A stretch of 64,000 bases of DNA from Leishmania martiniquensis (GCF_017916325.1 NC_090159.1:167501-231500), one strand, 5' to 3'. Numbered from the stretch's first letter, positions 1-11,656 are shown. Notes: a model not told the origin generated them from the letters alone. Numbers and translations: made by a program.

Positions 1-1
1 G

Positions 2-1156
2 TTCCCGGTAGTGGATGTGGCGCTGGACAACGAGGACGGCTGCGCACCGGCGACGTACATTACCGAGGCGGAGCAGTCGGCCAAATACCACGAGTTCCTC
101 GATGATGAGGAGATGAACGACGAGGCAATGGACAAGATTCGCAGCTACCGCGGAGTCAAGCCGTTCACCAACATTAATTCTAAGTTCAGCGATAATGCCA
201 TCGGCGTGACGCTCCGTAACTTCCTCCAGGAGCTGTTCCCTACCCCAATGGTTCTGGAGCAGCACTGGCGGACGGCTCCTGAAGACGAAAGCGGCACAGA
301 AGATGTTCGTGTATCACTGAGCATAGACAATGAAAGAGGTGCGCCTGACTTGCAGTTAGCTCACCTGGACGTCAATTTTGACCGCCTGATGCATCTACCG
401 CTGATCCTTGTGAGCAACGACGAGGAGGGCTTCTGCCCTCTGGTACGCAGCCTGCGTCACGTGCTGCCAGACTTCCGCGGGCGGCGGGTTGTGCAGGTAC
501 TGGTGCCGCCGGCGGACGGCGTGTCGCTGCGCGCAGCGCGTGCGGACCGGCGACACGCCTACCGCGACTTCCTGCCGGTGGCGCGCTGCAGCCTGTCGGC
601 TGACCGACTGCGCCGCGTGACGCTGCCGGTGGACAGCAGCGTGGCGGACGTGGTGGCGGCGGGGCTTCGGCTAGCGCGCGAGGACATGGACCCGGTGCAG
701 TGGGAGGCGCCGGCGCTGGTGGAGATGCGGGGGCGGCGCGTGGCGCTGCGCGCGGTGCAGGCCCTGGTGATCGACGCGCGCACGCTGCATGCCGGTGCGC
801 GCGGCTTCACGGAGCTGCCGCTCGCGCTGGCTGTGCCGGCCGAGCTGGTGGCTCACGAAGACTTCGTAGAGCACCTACTGGATGCCGCCGCACAGTCGCT
901 AGTGCGCCTTCCCACGGCCGCCGAGGCTGCCATGGTCGCCGCGGTCACCGTGGTAGAGCCGATGGATAAGAAGAAGCGCTCGAAGGCGGCCCCTGGCGAC
1001 TTTGCTGCGAGCGTGCTTGTCCTGTCGGAGGCGGATGCGGAAGCGCGTCACATGCACTGGGCCCACGGCGCCTCTGAGCACGACTTGCTGAGTGCGATGC
1101 CACTGCCGTACGACAAGATGGAGGACATGGAGGAGAACGTGCAGTGGGGCTTCTGA
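2..1156 (+). CDS. 3' part of an unrecognised conserved-type protein (5' truncated)
   Basis: The reading frame is already open at the left edge (codons before the GTG at 11 continue in frame), so this is the last ~384 residues of a larger protein whose start lies outside the window. The visible part begins with an acidic stretch (DNEDG, then DDEEMNDEAMDK), followed by a mixed alpha/beta-looking region rich in Val, Leu, Arg and Ala. It has a basic patch (DKKKRSK) about 60 residues before the end and finishes with an acidic tail and the stop at 1154-1156. GC-rich third positions and the strand match the other genes, so coding status is good. I recognise no domain, signal peptide or membrane segment and assign no function. 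Confidence 0.8.
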   Translation, partial: FPVVDVALDNEDGCAPATYITEAEQSAKYHEFLDDEEMNDEAMDKIRSYRGVKPFTNINSKFSDNAIGVTLRNFLQELFPTPMVLEQHWRTAPEDESGTEDVRVSLSIDNERGAPDLQLAHLDVNFDRLMHLPLILVSNDEEGFCPLVRSLRHVLPDFRGRRVVQVLVPPADGVSLRAARADRRHAYRDFLPVARCSLSADRLRRVTLPVDSSVADVVAAGLRLAREDMDPVQWEAPALVEMRGRRVALRAVQALVIDARTLHAGARGFTELPLALAVPAELVAHEDFVEHLLDAAAQSLVRLPTAAEAAMVAAVTVVEPMDKKKRSKAAPGDFAASVLVLSEADAEARHMHWAHGASEHDLLSAMPLPYDKMEDMEENVQWGF

Positions 1157-4100
1157 AGGCAGCGGCTTGGGCAGGGGCGTCTAGGAGTGGTGTAAGCGCG
1201 GAGACTTTATTTACGTATAGGTGACGGGGAGGTTGAAGAGGTGAGCTGAGGCCGAGTCGTTCTTGCGCGGCTCGAGGCGCTGCTCCAGTCTCCTGTGATG
1301 TAGGGCGGAGGAGGCGAGGAGGAATAGCACGTGTGAGACTGCAGGTGCTTTGTGCGCTTGTGCATATTCTTTTAAGGGTGCTGTTTGCTTACCCTAATCA
1401 GGGGTGTGGTGGGCGGCGGTCATGCCGAGCTCCGTGGACATACTCATGGGGGGAGGGGCGGGGGGCTGTACCGCTCTTGTTGCTCGGGACGTGACGTTCA
1501 GCGCGGGTCTCGGCGATGAGTGCGGAGACGAACAGAATGGCTTGACGAATGTACTCGGTGTACGAGAGCGAGACGGGGCGATAAGAAGGGGATGGGGGTG
1601 GGTGCGCACAGGCTCAGCCTTTGTTGGCGTTCCGTTTTCACCTGCTCGTTCGTGCGCTTCCGTGATGTATGTACGATTGTGGGGGCGAAGCTCCTGGACG
1701 TACCTCACTCCTCAAAGAAATCTCGGGATCGTATGATGTGAAAGCTACCAAGACGAGCTGAAACATCGAGTCACTCTTGCACATCTGTCTAACAAGAGTG
1801 AAGGGGAGGAGGGGGGCCGCTAGGGTCGTGGCTGTGGGCGTAACGGCCATCATAGCCTTACACACGTAGGCGCGCACCATTTCTCCTTCAGGGAAGACTC
1901 TTCGATTACCCCCTGGGCACTTCCTCGTCGAGCTGTTTTGTCTGCCCGCGCAGCGATACCTCCCGTATGCGCATCACAGCGTACCGCACCTTTTTCCTGC
2001 CCTTGTCTGTGTACTGCTCACTTGCTTTCTCTCTCTACTCACTTGAGACGGCAGACGTACCCCGTCCCTCACCCTTTACTCACATGGGAGCTGAATACAT
2101 TCGAAAAGGGTTGACGCGGGGGACTTGGAGGGGTCAGTGCTGACGGCTCGTCGGGCACTGCGTTGGCCGCGGTGCCGTCCCTCCATCAACTCGTAAGCTC
2201 CTCTTACTGCACCCCATCCCCGTTTATCAATTTTTTTGCCAATTTCACGCCTGACCCTCGAGGCATCGAGCCTGAGCGCGCCCTGTCAACGGCGCCTCCG
2301 TTCAGGTGCATGGCTGCCGTCAAGGATTAGAGGTACTACACTGCCCTGCTTGAAGCCCACCTGGGCGGAAAGGGGAGGTTCCGAATTGAGGACAAGGCAG
2401 AGGCTTTCGAACCCTTCAAGCAAGCTCACAGGCTCTTCGATCGCGGCGGGTAATGCGGCTACCAGGCGACGAGCGTCACCATCGTTCGCGTGCTCAAGTA
2501 GCCGGGGGGAGGGATCCCCGCCTAGAGGAACCCGTCTCGCAGCGGAGGAAAAGGTTTTCGATGGCGCTTACCGTCGAATGGAGCACCAACCGCATCTGCT
2601 ATCTGACCTCGACCACGCGCCCCCCACATATACACGCACACGCGCACTGCAGCAAACTGATCCCTTCGTGTCGTCATCGTGGTCGGGCACGGCGCTCGCC
2701 GTGGGCTTGAGGCGCGAGGCCGATAGTGTCAGAAAGCGTGTGCCTGTGCTGAGGGGCGCGCACATCTCATACCGGGAGAAGTGGACAGCAGGGAGGGTTG
2801 CGTTGAGTCTCCTTCGAGGCCTCTGACCTGCCCGCGCAGTGTCTGCTTTCCCGTCTCACACGCCATCTCGGCCCTGAAGTAGACACACACACACATAAAC
2901 CTCTCTCCCTCGACTTCCCTTTCCACCCCTCCCCACTGCAGTGGGGGACACTGTATGGGCTGCCGTGGAACTCACCAATCCCAAAGCCCCTCTGAGAGGA
3001 GTGTGCGCAGGGCCACCGGCGCTCGCTGGACAGACTCATCGCTTAGGAAGGCGATCAGCAGCCTTAGGCGGCGCAAAACTCTGGTCAAAGGCTTAAGGGC
3101 AGCGAAAAGAGCTGCGGCTGCTGTGCCCGAAGAGACCCTTTCCTTCTGGGATAAGGGGGCTGGGGGAGTGTGGGGTGTGAGGTGGGCAGCCTCGCGACAC
3201 CGCGCTGACGAGCAACAGATCCCAAGGAGGCGTTGTGCGCGAGAGCCCACCCACGGAAGGATTCGTTAGCCTCGACCCAGACGGCCTCGGCGTCCGCGAC
3301 GTGGTGCTGCCCGAGGCTGAAGGCGTGATCTGTCTGCAATACGACATCTGTAACCCTCCTGGGGCGACTGCTTCTGCCCTCTCTTCCCGAGCGAAACGCT
3401 TTCAGCAGAAGGGGGTCGGCATCCCTACCCAACTGGCGAGTAGGCCTCCGGCGTCCCAGGTCACGGCTGCCGTCAGGTGGCTTCGAAGGGACGCCGAGAT
3501 GAGGGCTCAACTTATGGGTCCAACGACCCGAACATCAGCAGCCACCTGTCCCACGCGAGTACGCCGACGTGGCACGCGCACCAAAGCGAGCCCACCGAAG
3601 ACGCTGGACGATTTGGTGCTCGTCCTCTGTGGGCTTGAGTGGGCTCTACGGCAGAGCTACGAGGGACTGCCCTGCTCGGCGGTTACAGGCCGTCCACGTC
3701 AGCCCATCGAACCTCGGTAGGAATCGCCATGACCGCATCCCAAAACTATGAGCGGAGGAGGACCGCGTCGACAGCGCTTGCCGTCGCCACGCGCGGCATC
3801 ACCCACGCGACCCGCAGAGGGCTCTCGCTTGTTCACCGACCGTGCTTGGGATGCCGTGAGCTCTGCGCCCCCCCTCCTCCTCCTCTCCCTCCCTCTTCCC
3901 CTTCCGACTCTCTCAGCAGTCTTCCCTGCGCCCTTTTCGCTATTGTCTGCGTTGATGCGCCTGCCTGATCGACTGCGCGCAGAGACGTCTTGTCGTCGTG
4001 TCTTCGCGATCATCCCCGACTTCACACAGGCTTCGGTGCCGACATGCATACGAATGTGCACGCATCTATGTGCAGGAAAGGTCTGCGCCATGGATTGCCG

Positions 4101-4857
4101 TCGGCGGCTGTCGTCATGTCTTCTTGCCAACTCTCCGGTGAGGAACGATGTATGGCCTCGTGCGAACCTTTCTGCTCAGGAGAGGGGAGAGGGGAGGGGC
4201 ACTCCTCGGCCATGCGGAGGGCACAACTTACGCCCCATTCTCCGAGCCCAGCCTCTCCCTCCCTCCCTCCTTCATCGCTTTCACATGAGCGAAAAAAAGG
4301 TGAGCAAACCGCGGCGCAGCGGCCCCGTCCATCGCCGGGGTAGACGAGAAAAGGTGGACTTTCACAGTCGTCCCGCGTGGCCAGCCGAGGAGGACGTCCG
4401 CCCAGTGAAACGTTTGCTGAGGTGCGGCTCGCCTCCACGCAACAGTGCCGCGTATGGGTGTAAACGAGTTGGATCGAGGAAGTGTAACGGAGTCAGAAGC
4501 GCGTGTTTGCCGCAGGTTAGTATGAGATGGATGCACTCCCCACCCCTTTCAACCCCTCGGCTGCTCGCCTGTTCGGCCACCCTGCTGTCTCTCCTCTCCG
4601 CCGTCTCACCTCACGCCCTTCTCGCCCTCTCCTATGTGGCCCTCTCGATCTCTTTGTTTGCGCTACCCGTTTCGCTCTCGCCACATGTGCGCGATCTGAA
4701 GTGCACACTGGCCACTCGTTGCACTTGGTAAGAGACTGGCAGCCGTTTTTTTTTTCTTCTGCTTGCGGAAGGTGTATGGCTCTACCCTCTCTGTCGTGTT
4801 CCCCTCCCCCGTGTAGAAGACTCGAGTGACAACGACCGGCTCGCATACAGCGTAGCC
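1157..4857. other. 3.7-kb gene-free gap, possible degenerate SIDER-type retroposon sequence
   Basis: No reading frame here has convincing coding character; those of 110-327 codons are proline/arginine/serine-rich, overlap on both strands and lack recognisable domains. The stretch from about 2250 to 3800 is compositionally complex and not pyrimidine-biased, unlike ordinary Leishmania spacer. It could be degenerate retroposon sequence (SIDER/DIRE type), which is common in Leishmania 3' UTRs, but I could not confirm a signature or a poly-A end. From about 3870 onward the spacer becomes pyrimidine-rich. The run of T at 4747-4756 followed by CTTCTGCTTG, and the CCCTCCCCC run before the AG at about 4817, are likely trans-splicing signals for the gene that starts at 4858. 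Confidence 0.5.
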
Positions 4858-5706
4858 ATGTTCAACTCAGCCCTTTATGAGCGAACGCAACTTCTTATTG
4901 GAGACGACGGAATTCGTTCATTACAGCGCACAAACGTTTTTCTCGCCGGGGTCGGTGGCGTTGGCGGTCACTGCGCCGAAGCTCTCGTGCGGGCCGGCAT
5001 TGGCAGCATAACGATTGTCGACCACGACGTCGTGTCATCATCAAACAAGAACCGGCAATTGGTCGCCCTTGACAGCACAATCGGCAAGAGTAAGGTAGAA
5101 ACGTTGGCACGGCGCCTGCACGGCATTAACAAGCACTGCAACGTTATCGCACTGGATGCCTTCATCACGGCCGAGGACGTTGAGGACATGCTTTCTCGGC
5201 AGCGGTACGACTTCGTCGTGGATTGCATCGACAGCGTGAGCTGCAAGGTGGCTCTTCTGGCAGCCGCAGTGAAGCGTAAGCTGCGCGCCTATTCTTCCTG
5301 CGGTGCAGGCGGTCGGCTGGATCCGTCACTCGTCTCCATCGGTGACCTCTTCTCAACGGAGAACGACGGTCTCGCACGCGCCTGCCGCGCAGCGTTGCGC
5401 AAGCATGGCGTCGGGCCTGGCGTTATCACCGTCGTGCACAGCTCGGAGAAGGGTGTGCAGCCATTGGAGCCACAGCGGCAGGAGGCTGGTGGCCGTGATC
5501 GAGCGATGAACGGGACAATCAGCTACATGCCAGCCCTCTTCGGACTGTTTCTGGCGTCGGCGGTTCTGCGATGCGCGGTCGACCCGGCGTCGCACGACGC
5601 CGAGGTAGCGCAGCGACGGAAGCGTGCGAAGAAGGAGGAAAAGCGCGCGCTCAAGAGGGGTCGTAGGGAGAAGGCACTCACAGCGTCAGCGGAAAAGGCG
5701 ACGTGA
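4858..5706 (+). CDS. TcdA/CsdL-like tRNA threonylcarbamoyladenosine dehydratase (ThiF/E1-like family)
   Basis: E1-like enzyme of the family that uses ATP to cyclise N6-threonylcarbamoyladenosine (t6A37) of ANN-decoding tRNAs to ct6A. The 282-residue length is typical. The N-terminus has the family opening (LYERTQLLIGDDGI), then the nucleotide-binding glycine loop GVGGVGG at residues 31-37. The beta-strand IVDHDVVSSSNKNRQ follows, with the Asp and Asn-Arg residues that bind ATP in ThiF-like proteins, then FVVDCIDSVSCK. Further on are SSCGAGGRLDPS, the TcdA-type segment around DGLARACRAALRK, VVHSSEKGVQP, and the C-terminal GTISYMPALFGL helix. A lysine/arginine-rich tail (about residues 252-275) extends beyond the bacterial core; yeast Tcd1/Tcd2 are mitochondrial, but no clear presequence is visible here. 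The ATG at 4858 follows an acceptor AG near 4817. ThiF/MoeB/Uba4 is less likely because the CxxC zinc motifs of that branch are absent. Confidence 0.88.
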   Translation: MFNSALYERTQLLIGDDGIRSLQRTNVFLAGVGGVGGHCAEALVRAGIGSITIVDHDVVSSSNKNRQLVALDSTIGKSKVETLARRLHGINKHCNVIALDAFITAEDVEDMLSRQRYDFVVDCIDSVSCKVALLAAAVKRKLRAYSSCGAGGRLDPSLVSIGDLFSTENDGLARACRAALRKHGVGPGVITVVHSSEKGVQPLEPQRQEAGGRDRAMNGTISYMPALFGLFLASAVLRCAVDPASHDAEVAQRRKRAKKEEKRALKRGRREKALTASAEKAT

Positions 5707-6379
5707 TGCGGAAGGGTACGGTCTCGCGGCGGGTGCGCGGGTGTAACGGGTGTGCGGAGGTGTGTGTGCGTGCGGGGGTTCGGTGAGATACCGTCAGGCG
5801 CTCGCTCTCTTCACCGTTGTGTGCCCGAGGCCCACGTGTGACGACTGTCTCGCTCACGTCGCTCAGACAGGCGTCTGCAGAAGAATGGAACGGCGCACTC
5901 ACACACAACGACTAACTCGTGCGCGCGTATGGCTCAAAGGCAGCCTCTTCGCAGGCGGCCACGCGTATCTTCTAGTATCGCAGAGAGAGGCGGGTGGCTG
6001 GGGGAGAGAGAGAAAGTGGGTGCACCCAGCGCGTTTGAGTTGATCGATTCCTGGAGCCCCTCTGCGTTAGCTCCTCTCCCTTTTGCCTCCCCCCTCCCCC
6101 ACACACACACACTCATCGCCGGCACCCCGTACTTCTCTCAGTGGTTTGTCTGGCAGCACTCTCACACGGAGGGCTCGCATGGCGCTGCTGCTGCGTCGCC
6201 TCCTTCCTCTCTCCCTTTGAGAGCGCGCTAATTGGGGAGGGGGCATGCGCCTGTCGTCGTGGATTTGGCCGTCATGCTGCTCTCCACCTCTATGCTGTTG
6301 TGCCCCTTGCATGGCACCGCTCCTCGCTTTCTCCGTCGCTCTCTCTCTCTCCCCTCTTCCCAACGCACCCACGCAGTGT
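5707..6379. other. Intergenic spacer with polypyrimidine tract and splice acceptor
   Basis: No gene seen. It carries a (CA)n run at about 6100-6113 and several pyrimidine tracts. The last one (about 6324-6370, CTCTCTCTCTCCCC type) ends in GCAG at 6373-6376, which reads as the trans-splice acceptor of the next gene. Confidence 0.6.
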
Positions 6380-7666
6380 ATGGCATACGTTCGCACAATG
6401 GAATTTGGCATTGGCTGTCGGCTCTCCCCAGCCGACACGAGCAGTCGAGACAAACGGAAGGCTGATCGCATCACGCATCTTCGGCCCTCCTCGACTACAG
6501 GAAGGCATAGCGTGTGGTGTGACCTCATCCTCGTGGAGGTCGGGTACCGCCCGCTTGAGTCGACGAATGTGGTACTCGTTGTCACGGACAGAAAGGTCCT
6601 TCTACGAGTGGTGGCAACGGGGTTCGTCTTTACAGTTTACTTGCAGGACATTGTCCAGGTGCGTCACGTCGTGCCGGCTCACGCTGTTGAGCTGCACGTG
6701 GTGGTGCCATCGACTGCGGTGTCGGAGGAGCGCCACCTCCCCGAGCTGGAGGAGTACGTGGCAGCAGCGCATCGCCTGTACCGGGTGTACCCTAAAGAAC
6801 GCGGTCGCCACTGCACGTCCCTGTGTGCCGAGCTTTTCCTGGTAATGGCACCCCTCCTCCCACCGCACGCTCAGCAGGTGTCCGAGGAGAGTGACGTGGA
6901 TGATGCTTTCACATGGTACGAGAGGATAGAGGCGCGCTCGTTGCTGCCAGGCAAACTGCAAGAGGAGGTGGGCATGCGCGAGCTAGAGCGCATATCCAAC
7001 CCTTTGCCGCGCACCCCTTCTTCTGGAGGCGTGGCGAGGTTGGCGACCACCCACACGAGAGCTCAGCAGCACTCGAAAACACGGGGGCAAGGGCGGCTTG
7101 CGCGCTCCCTCGCGAGCTCCTGCAGAGGTTTCCTGGGGCCGGCAGACCTGTTTGACGACGTGGGCATGGCGAGCCACTTGCGCCGAATCTATGTGGTGCC
7201 GTCGCCAGACTTTTGGCGACTCTCTAAGGGGTCTCCGCCATCGGCACCGCCGACGCTTCGCTCGCATGAGAAATGCAGTCCGTCGCACTTACACCACGAC
7301 GCCAGCGCTGGAGTGGAATCCCTACGTGCGTTCGACTCGCCGGTGACAACGGAGCAGCAGCACACGTCTAAGCGCATGCCAAAGTCACACGGAACGTTTT
7401 TCGCCACCTCCGCGCCTGTGCCGATCCAGCAGACGCCGCCGAGGGTGCCGAGCGGCGCAGCTGAGAATGAGCGTTCGCTGCACCGCCCACCATGTACGTA
7501 CAGCAGTATGCGCGGCAGAGCATTGCCATCCACAGCCAACACGTGCAGCCTGCACCCATTCACGGTCCCCACCCCGCCACTTCCAGCATCCTCGTCCGCG
7601 CGGCCCTCTTGGCTGCACGCTCAACAGCCCGTGAACCTCGAGTACGGCCCGACCGCATCCGGCTGA
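6380..7666 (+). CDS. Unrecognised protein with a possible PH/GRAM-like N-terminal domain
   Basis: A protein of 428 residues if it starts at 6380; the frame is open back to an ATG at 6245. A polypyrimidine/GCAG acceptor ending at 6376 makes the upstream part (rich in Cys, Pro, Leu and Ser) likely untranslated. If splicing occurs there, the ATG at 6398 (MEFGIG) is also a good start. About residues 30-160 look folded: a strand-rich stretch with LILVEVGY, VVTDRKVLLRVV, FVFTVYLQDIVQV and ELHVVVPS, followed by a helix (ELEEYVAAAHRLYRVYP). That order resembles PH/GRAM-like lipid- or protein-binding folds, but this is only an impression. The rest (about residues 180-428) is Ser/Pro/Thr/His-rich and probably disordered. 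I assign no function. Confidence 0.65.
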   Translation: MAYVRTMEFGIGCRLSPADTSSRDKRKADRITHLRPSSTTGRHSVWCDLILVEVGYRPLESTNVVLVVTDRKVLLRVVATGFVFTVYLQDIVQVRHVVPAHAVELHVVVPSTAVSEERHLPELEEYVAAAHRLYRVYPKERGRHCTSLCAELFLVMAPLLPPHAQQVSEESDVDDAFTWYERIEARSLLPGKLQEEVGMRELERISNPLPRTPSSGGVARLATTHTRAQQHSKTRGQGRLARSLASSCRGFLGPADLFDDVGMASHLRRIYVVPSPDFWRLSKGSPPSAPPTLRSHEKCSPSHLHHDASAGVESLRAFDSPVTTEQQHTSKRMPKSHGTFFATSAPVPIQQTPPRVPSGAAENERSLHRPPCTYSSMRGRALPSTANTCSLHPFTVPTPPLPASSSARPSWLHAQQPVNLEYGPTASG

Positions 7667-8101
7667 GCGGCGAGGATCGGGGAGCATGGCATCGGCCCCG
7701 GCCAGCTCTGCGCGCCTACATGGTACCCAGGACGCTTGCGCCACGGACGCAGAGTGTGATGAAGACGGTGACGGAGCGGATTCGATGAAAACGAGGAAAT
7801 GAATCGCCAAAGCAGCGGCGACAAGACGTGTAGGCGCGGTATCGGGGACCATCGAATGTGCATACAGGCCTCTGTATCAAGGGGCACGCGCTTCTCCTCT
7901 GGTACGCCCACCACCCCACTCATCGCACATGCCTTGCAGGCGTCCGCTGCTGCCTCGCTTCGCGGCACCTCGACGTGAGCTGCGTGCAGATTTATACAAA
8001 CAGTCCGCGCACTGGGGAGCGCCTCTCTACCCCCCCCTCTCTATCTTCTTAGGCGTTGCACAGACCCCATGATGACAGCGCGCCCTTAGGCCTTCGCTGG
8101 A

Positions 8102-8166
8102 GCACACACATACACACGTATATCTATAGATATATATGTATGTATGTGTATGTGTGTATATATATC
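8102..8166. repeat. Compound CA/TA/TG microsatellite
   Basis: A run of CACACA, then TATATCTATAGATATATATG, then TGTATGTATGTGTATGTGTG and TATATATA. It lies in the long spacer, with no gene nearby. Confidence 0.8.
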
Positions 8167-10675
8167 CAAACCCGTACTCGTTAACTCCTGGATATGCGAC
8201 AGCGCAAGCGCAGCGTCATAGCGGCACAGTCGCTCCTCTCCCTTCCCGCGAGTCCTCGTTCTGAGCCCCACCACCACCACCGATGGCTTTGCGTGGGAAG
8301 TTTGGGGTCTGTCAAAGGACAGGAAGGGGTGTGCTTCTAGCTCGTCAGCCCCCCCCCCACACCCCCACTCACTCACCCCTCCAGAGCATTTCTCATGAAT
8401 GATATGCGCGGCTCATTGCCGCCTCTCCTTCACTCTCCTGCTCTTTTGTCATCTCCATATCCACCCCACCTCGCCCCCTCACCCTTCGGCTTCCCTTCTC
8501 TCTCTCTCCCCCCCACCCACCCCTCCTCCTCCTCACGGCGGCTCCGCACGCTGGCAAACCTCTCTCTCTCTCTGCACAATATATGCCAACCCTTCTCCAT
8601 AGTTAGTCTGTCTTCTCATTTGACTTTCCTCCCGGCCGCCACCCCCTCTGCCTCCGCTCTGCGTCGCGTGCGCGCCCACCTCCCACACACTCACCCACCT
8701 CTCTCTCTTTCCTCGTCTGTGCATCTGGCGTGGATGTGAGGGCTCCCGACGCCCTTCTGCAGCGATACACGGCACGCATCCGCACCACCATTTACGATCA
8801 CAGACATCCTATTTCATATTTTTGCACGCATACACGTGCACACGCAGCCCACCGTCCCACAACACACACAACACACACACATCTCGCTCTCTATTTATTT
8901 ATGGATATCTGTTGATATCTACCCCCCCCCTTTTCTATTTTGTTTGCTGCCCGGTATTCTTTGGCCGCCGCCGTCATCGTTGTCGCCTCCCGCCTTCGCA
9001 TCCGACCACAATTATTTCTTTTCATTTTTTTGCCTTTTCGGCACTTCTCTGTTTTCAAAGGGCTCCTCATCTCACTCGCCCTTATACGCACAACAAGAGC
9101 AGCACTGGCGCCCCCCTCCTCCTCGGCTATCGCGCATGCGCACATCCTTGGCACCATCCGCTTCCCTTCGCCTCCGCCTGTAGTGCGTTTGTGCGTGCGT
9201 GTGTGTGTGTGTACTTGTACTCGCTGTTGCTACCTCACTGTTGCCCCACCCTCTCCCCCTTCGGCCGTGTAGGTGGGAGACATTAGCACGCGCAAGCACA
9301 GCTGTGCTATCGAGTCGGTCTCACACAGAGCGACGCGGACGTCGACGGCCGCTGCACGCCACATTATTTCCCCGTCTCTTTTCTTTGTCCTTCGGTCTTC
9401 TTTTTTTTCCTTCTGTTTCTTTTTACCCTATTGATCCCTCTTTTTCTCGCTCGCTCGCTCGCCTGGAAAAAAAACTCACCACAACGCGCACAAAGGCAGG
9501 CGCGAGCGCGCGTGGAAGGCATCACCGGCTCTCCTCCCTCTCGTCCTCTCTGCACTTTTACGCAAACGTAAAGCTCTTATAGAGAAGCTCATCTTTTGCC
9601 GATAGCGTTGCCGTCTTTGATTGTGCTGCACGCACCACTGTATGTTGCCGGAGTGTTGAGGGGGTGGAAGAAGGCCCTGCATTTCAATCGACGCTTGAAG
9701 AGGTGTACGTTTAGTAGCAACTTAGCAGATCGAGAGTGAGAAGACAGCAAGCGGAAGCTTTAGGACTCGTTGAAAGGCACAGTAAACATAGAGCATACGC
9801 ACAGGCGCGCATTCTGGAGGGAGATCTCGCCACCTGTGGCAATAGTACGAAGCTACTCACTTCTCTTCCAGTCTATCTGCGACCGCTTCTCTCTTTGACG
9901 GAGCGTGTCGCTGTCACTGCCCCTTCTGTCATCGGTGGCACTCCACTGTTATTATTACTCTTATTATTTTTGGCGTTTTCCGCGGGCTCGTCTTCCCTTT
10001 GTGTGTGTGTGTGCGGTGCGCGAGTGCCGTCCGCGTCGACTTGCCTTTCTGTTTTTTTTTCGTTTCACTTTCTCTTTCGCATTTTTTCTCTATTACACAC
10101 ACTTACACACACGCGCGCGCACGCAGTTGCACGACCTTTCCCAGCTTACAACGGCACGCATCCCGCGCGAGAACATCCGCCCGCTCTTACCCTGTCTCTT
10201 CCACCCTTCTTCCGCTATTTGTATTATTCAAGCGTCTCGGTGCGTCCTGTGTGCGCGCTTCTCTTTCGTTCTCTCGGTCTCTTTTCCACCCACCCACTCC
10301 CTATCCCACCCCCTCGTTTTCGTGGGACGCCAGCACGTGGCTCACCATCTCGTACGTGTGTGTGTGTGTGTGCACTCTGTTGATTCTCTGCTCCCTTGGT
10401 AGTTTTTTGCCTACTGCCCCTTCGTTGCTGCTCGCGCTCTCTGCCCCCCTCCCCTCCCTTTCATAATCCGCTCTCTTCCCCACCTCACCCTGGACGTGTC
10501 TCTGTCCATCTGACTAGCGCTACCATCTCCATGCGTAAGTGCGCGCGGATCCGGTGCGCATGAGCATTTCTGCGTAGGTGGCAGTGCTTATATTTGCCTC
10601 TTCCTTTGCTTGACTCTGCGTCTCCACTTAGTCTCCCTTTGCCTCCTTACTGAATTCCTCTTCCGTGTCTGTCTG

Positions 10676-10697
10676 TGTCTGTGTGTGTGTGTGTGTC
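10676..10697. repeat. (TG)n microsatellite
   Basis: Alternating TG, interrupted once by TC, inside the pyrimidine-rich spacer. Confidence 0.8.
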
Positions 10698-11618
10698 CTT
10701 ACTACCGGACTCCCTCTCCCTCCCCCGCACGTACACAGAGAACGAACTGAACAGAGCAGCCACACACACACTTTTTTCTTCGCCTTCACATTCATCTTTG
10801 TTGTGGCTGCAGTGCTCTTCTCGCCGGTCCACTGCCCCCCCTCCCCTCCCATTCCCTCTGTCCCCTCCCTGCGCACACGGTGGCCTCTTTTTGCACCGCG
10901 GTCATCTGTTGTTCTCACTTTCCCCTCCCCCTCCCATTACAAAAAAAAAAAACGGACATCATCTACACCAAGTCGAGCCTCTGCTCTCTGCGATATTTCG
11001 GCATCAAGAGCGGCTTGTCTTCCTCCCCCTCTTCCACACACACACAGACATATATATATACGACCCAACCACACACATACACCAAGCACACAGAGACGAC
11101 GTGGGGGCGCAGTTTGTGCGTGTGTGTGCGTATTGTCGCATCCTCTCTTACGCGCTGGATCGACTCACTCGACAAGGCCTTTCGCCCTCCCTCCCCTCTC
11201 ACATTTTCATAGCGGCTGTGTCAAACGTTTTTGGTTACCTTTCCTGTTGCTCGTGCACTGTGTGGCAGTTTGAGCGATCCTCGGGTAGCTGCCGCTAAGG
11301 CGGTTGAAGAGGGGGGAGTGCAAGAGAAGCAGAGACAGCTGTCTAGAGCATGTCATCGCTCTTTCCTTCCCCCTCGCACTTCAACACACACGAACGCGCT
11401 TCCTCTCTCGCCTACTCTATCGATTCTCATTTCTGGGCCTTTCTCTGCGTGTAGCTGTGAGCTCACCTGGTTATTCCTCTATCTAACCCCCCCACCTCAC
11501 ACGCCCACCCTCCTCGCCGCTGTTCTGCCCCTCTTCCTCTACCCTCCCCCCTGCATTTTTTGTTGGTGTGTGAATTCCTCTCTCCCTCTCTGTGTGTGTG
11601 AGCAGTGATCTGCCTCTA

Positions 11619-11656
11619 TTTGTATATATTTATATATATTTGTATATATTTGTATT
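11619..11656. repeat. Period-10 tandem repeat, unit TTTGTATATA
   Basis: Almost four copies of a 10-base AT-rich unit (TTTGTATATA, TTTATATATA, TTTGTATATA, TTTGTATTCC). This is an AT island in otherwise C/T-rich DNA. A period close to one helical turn makes an intrinsic bend possible, which is inference. Confidence 0.75.

Noticed and set aside
2236..3720. Two + strand frames of 196 and 161 codons
   Set aside because: No recognisable domain, many rare-looking residue patterns, overlapping frames on both strands; better explained as spacer or retroposon remnant.
3748..4731. 327-codon + strand frame in the first gap
   Set aside because: Arg/Pro/Ser/Leu-rich product with no domain; it runs through pyrimidine tracts and competes with equally long frames on the other strand. 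More likely spacer and 5' flank of the TcdA-like gene.
4858..5706. MoeB/Uba4 or ubiquitin E1 assignment for the ThiF-family gene
   Set aside because: No CxxC zinc pairs or rhodanese domain; the C-terminal segments fit TcdA/CsdL better.
9736..11298. Frames of up to 215 codons in the pyrimidine-rich spacer
   Set aside because: Their products are Ser/Leu/Pro/His-rich and include CVCVCV and THTHTH strings, which come directly from TG/CA repeats and C/T bias.
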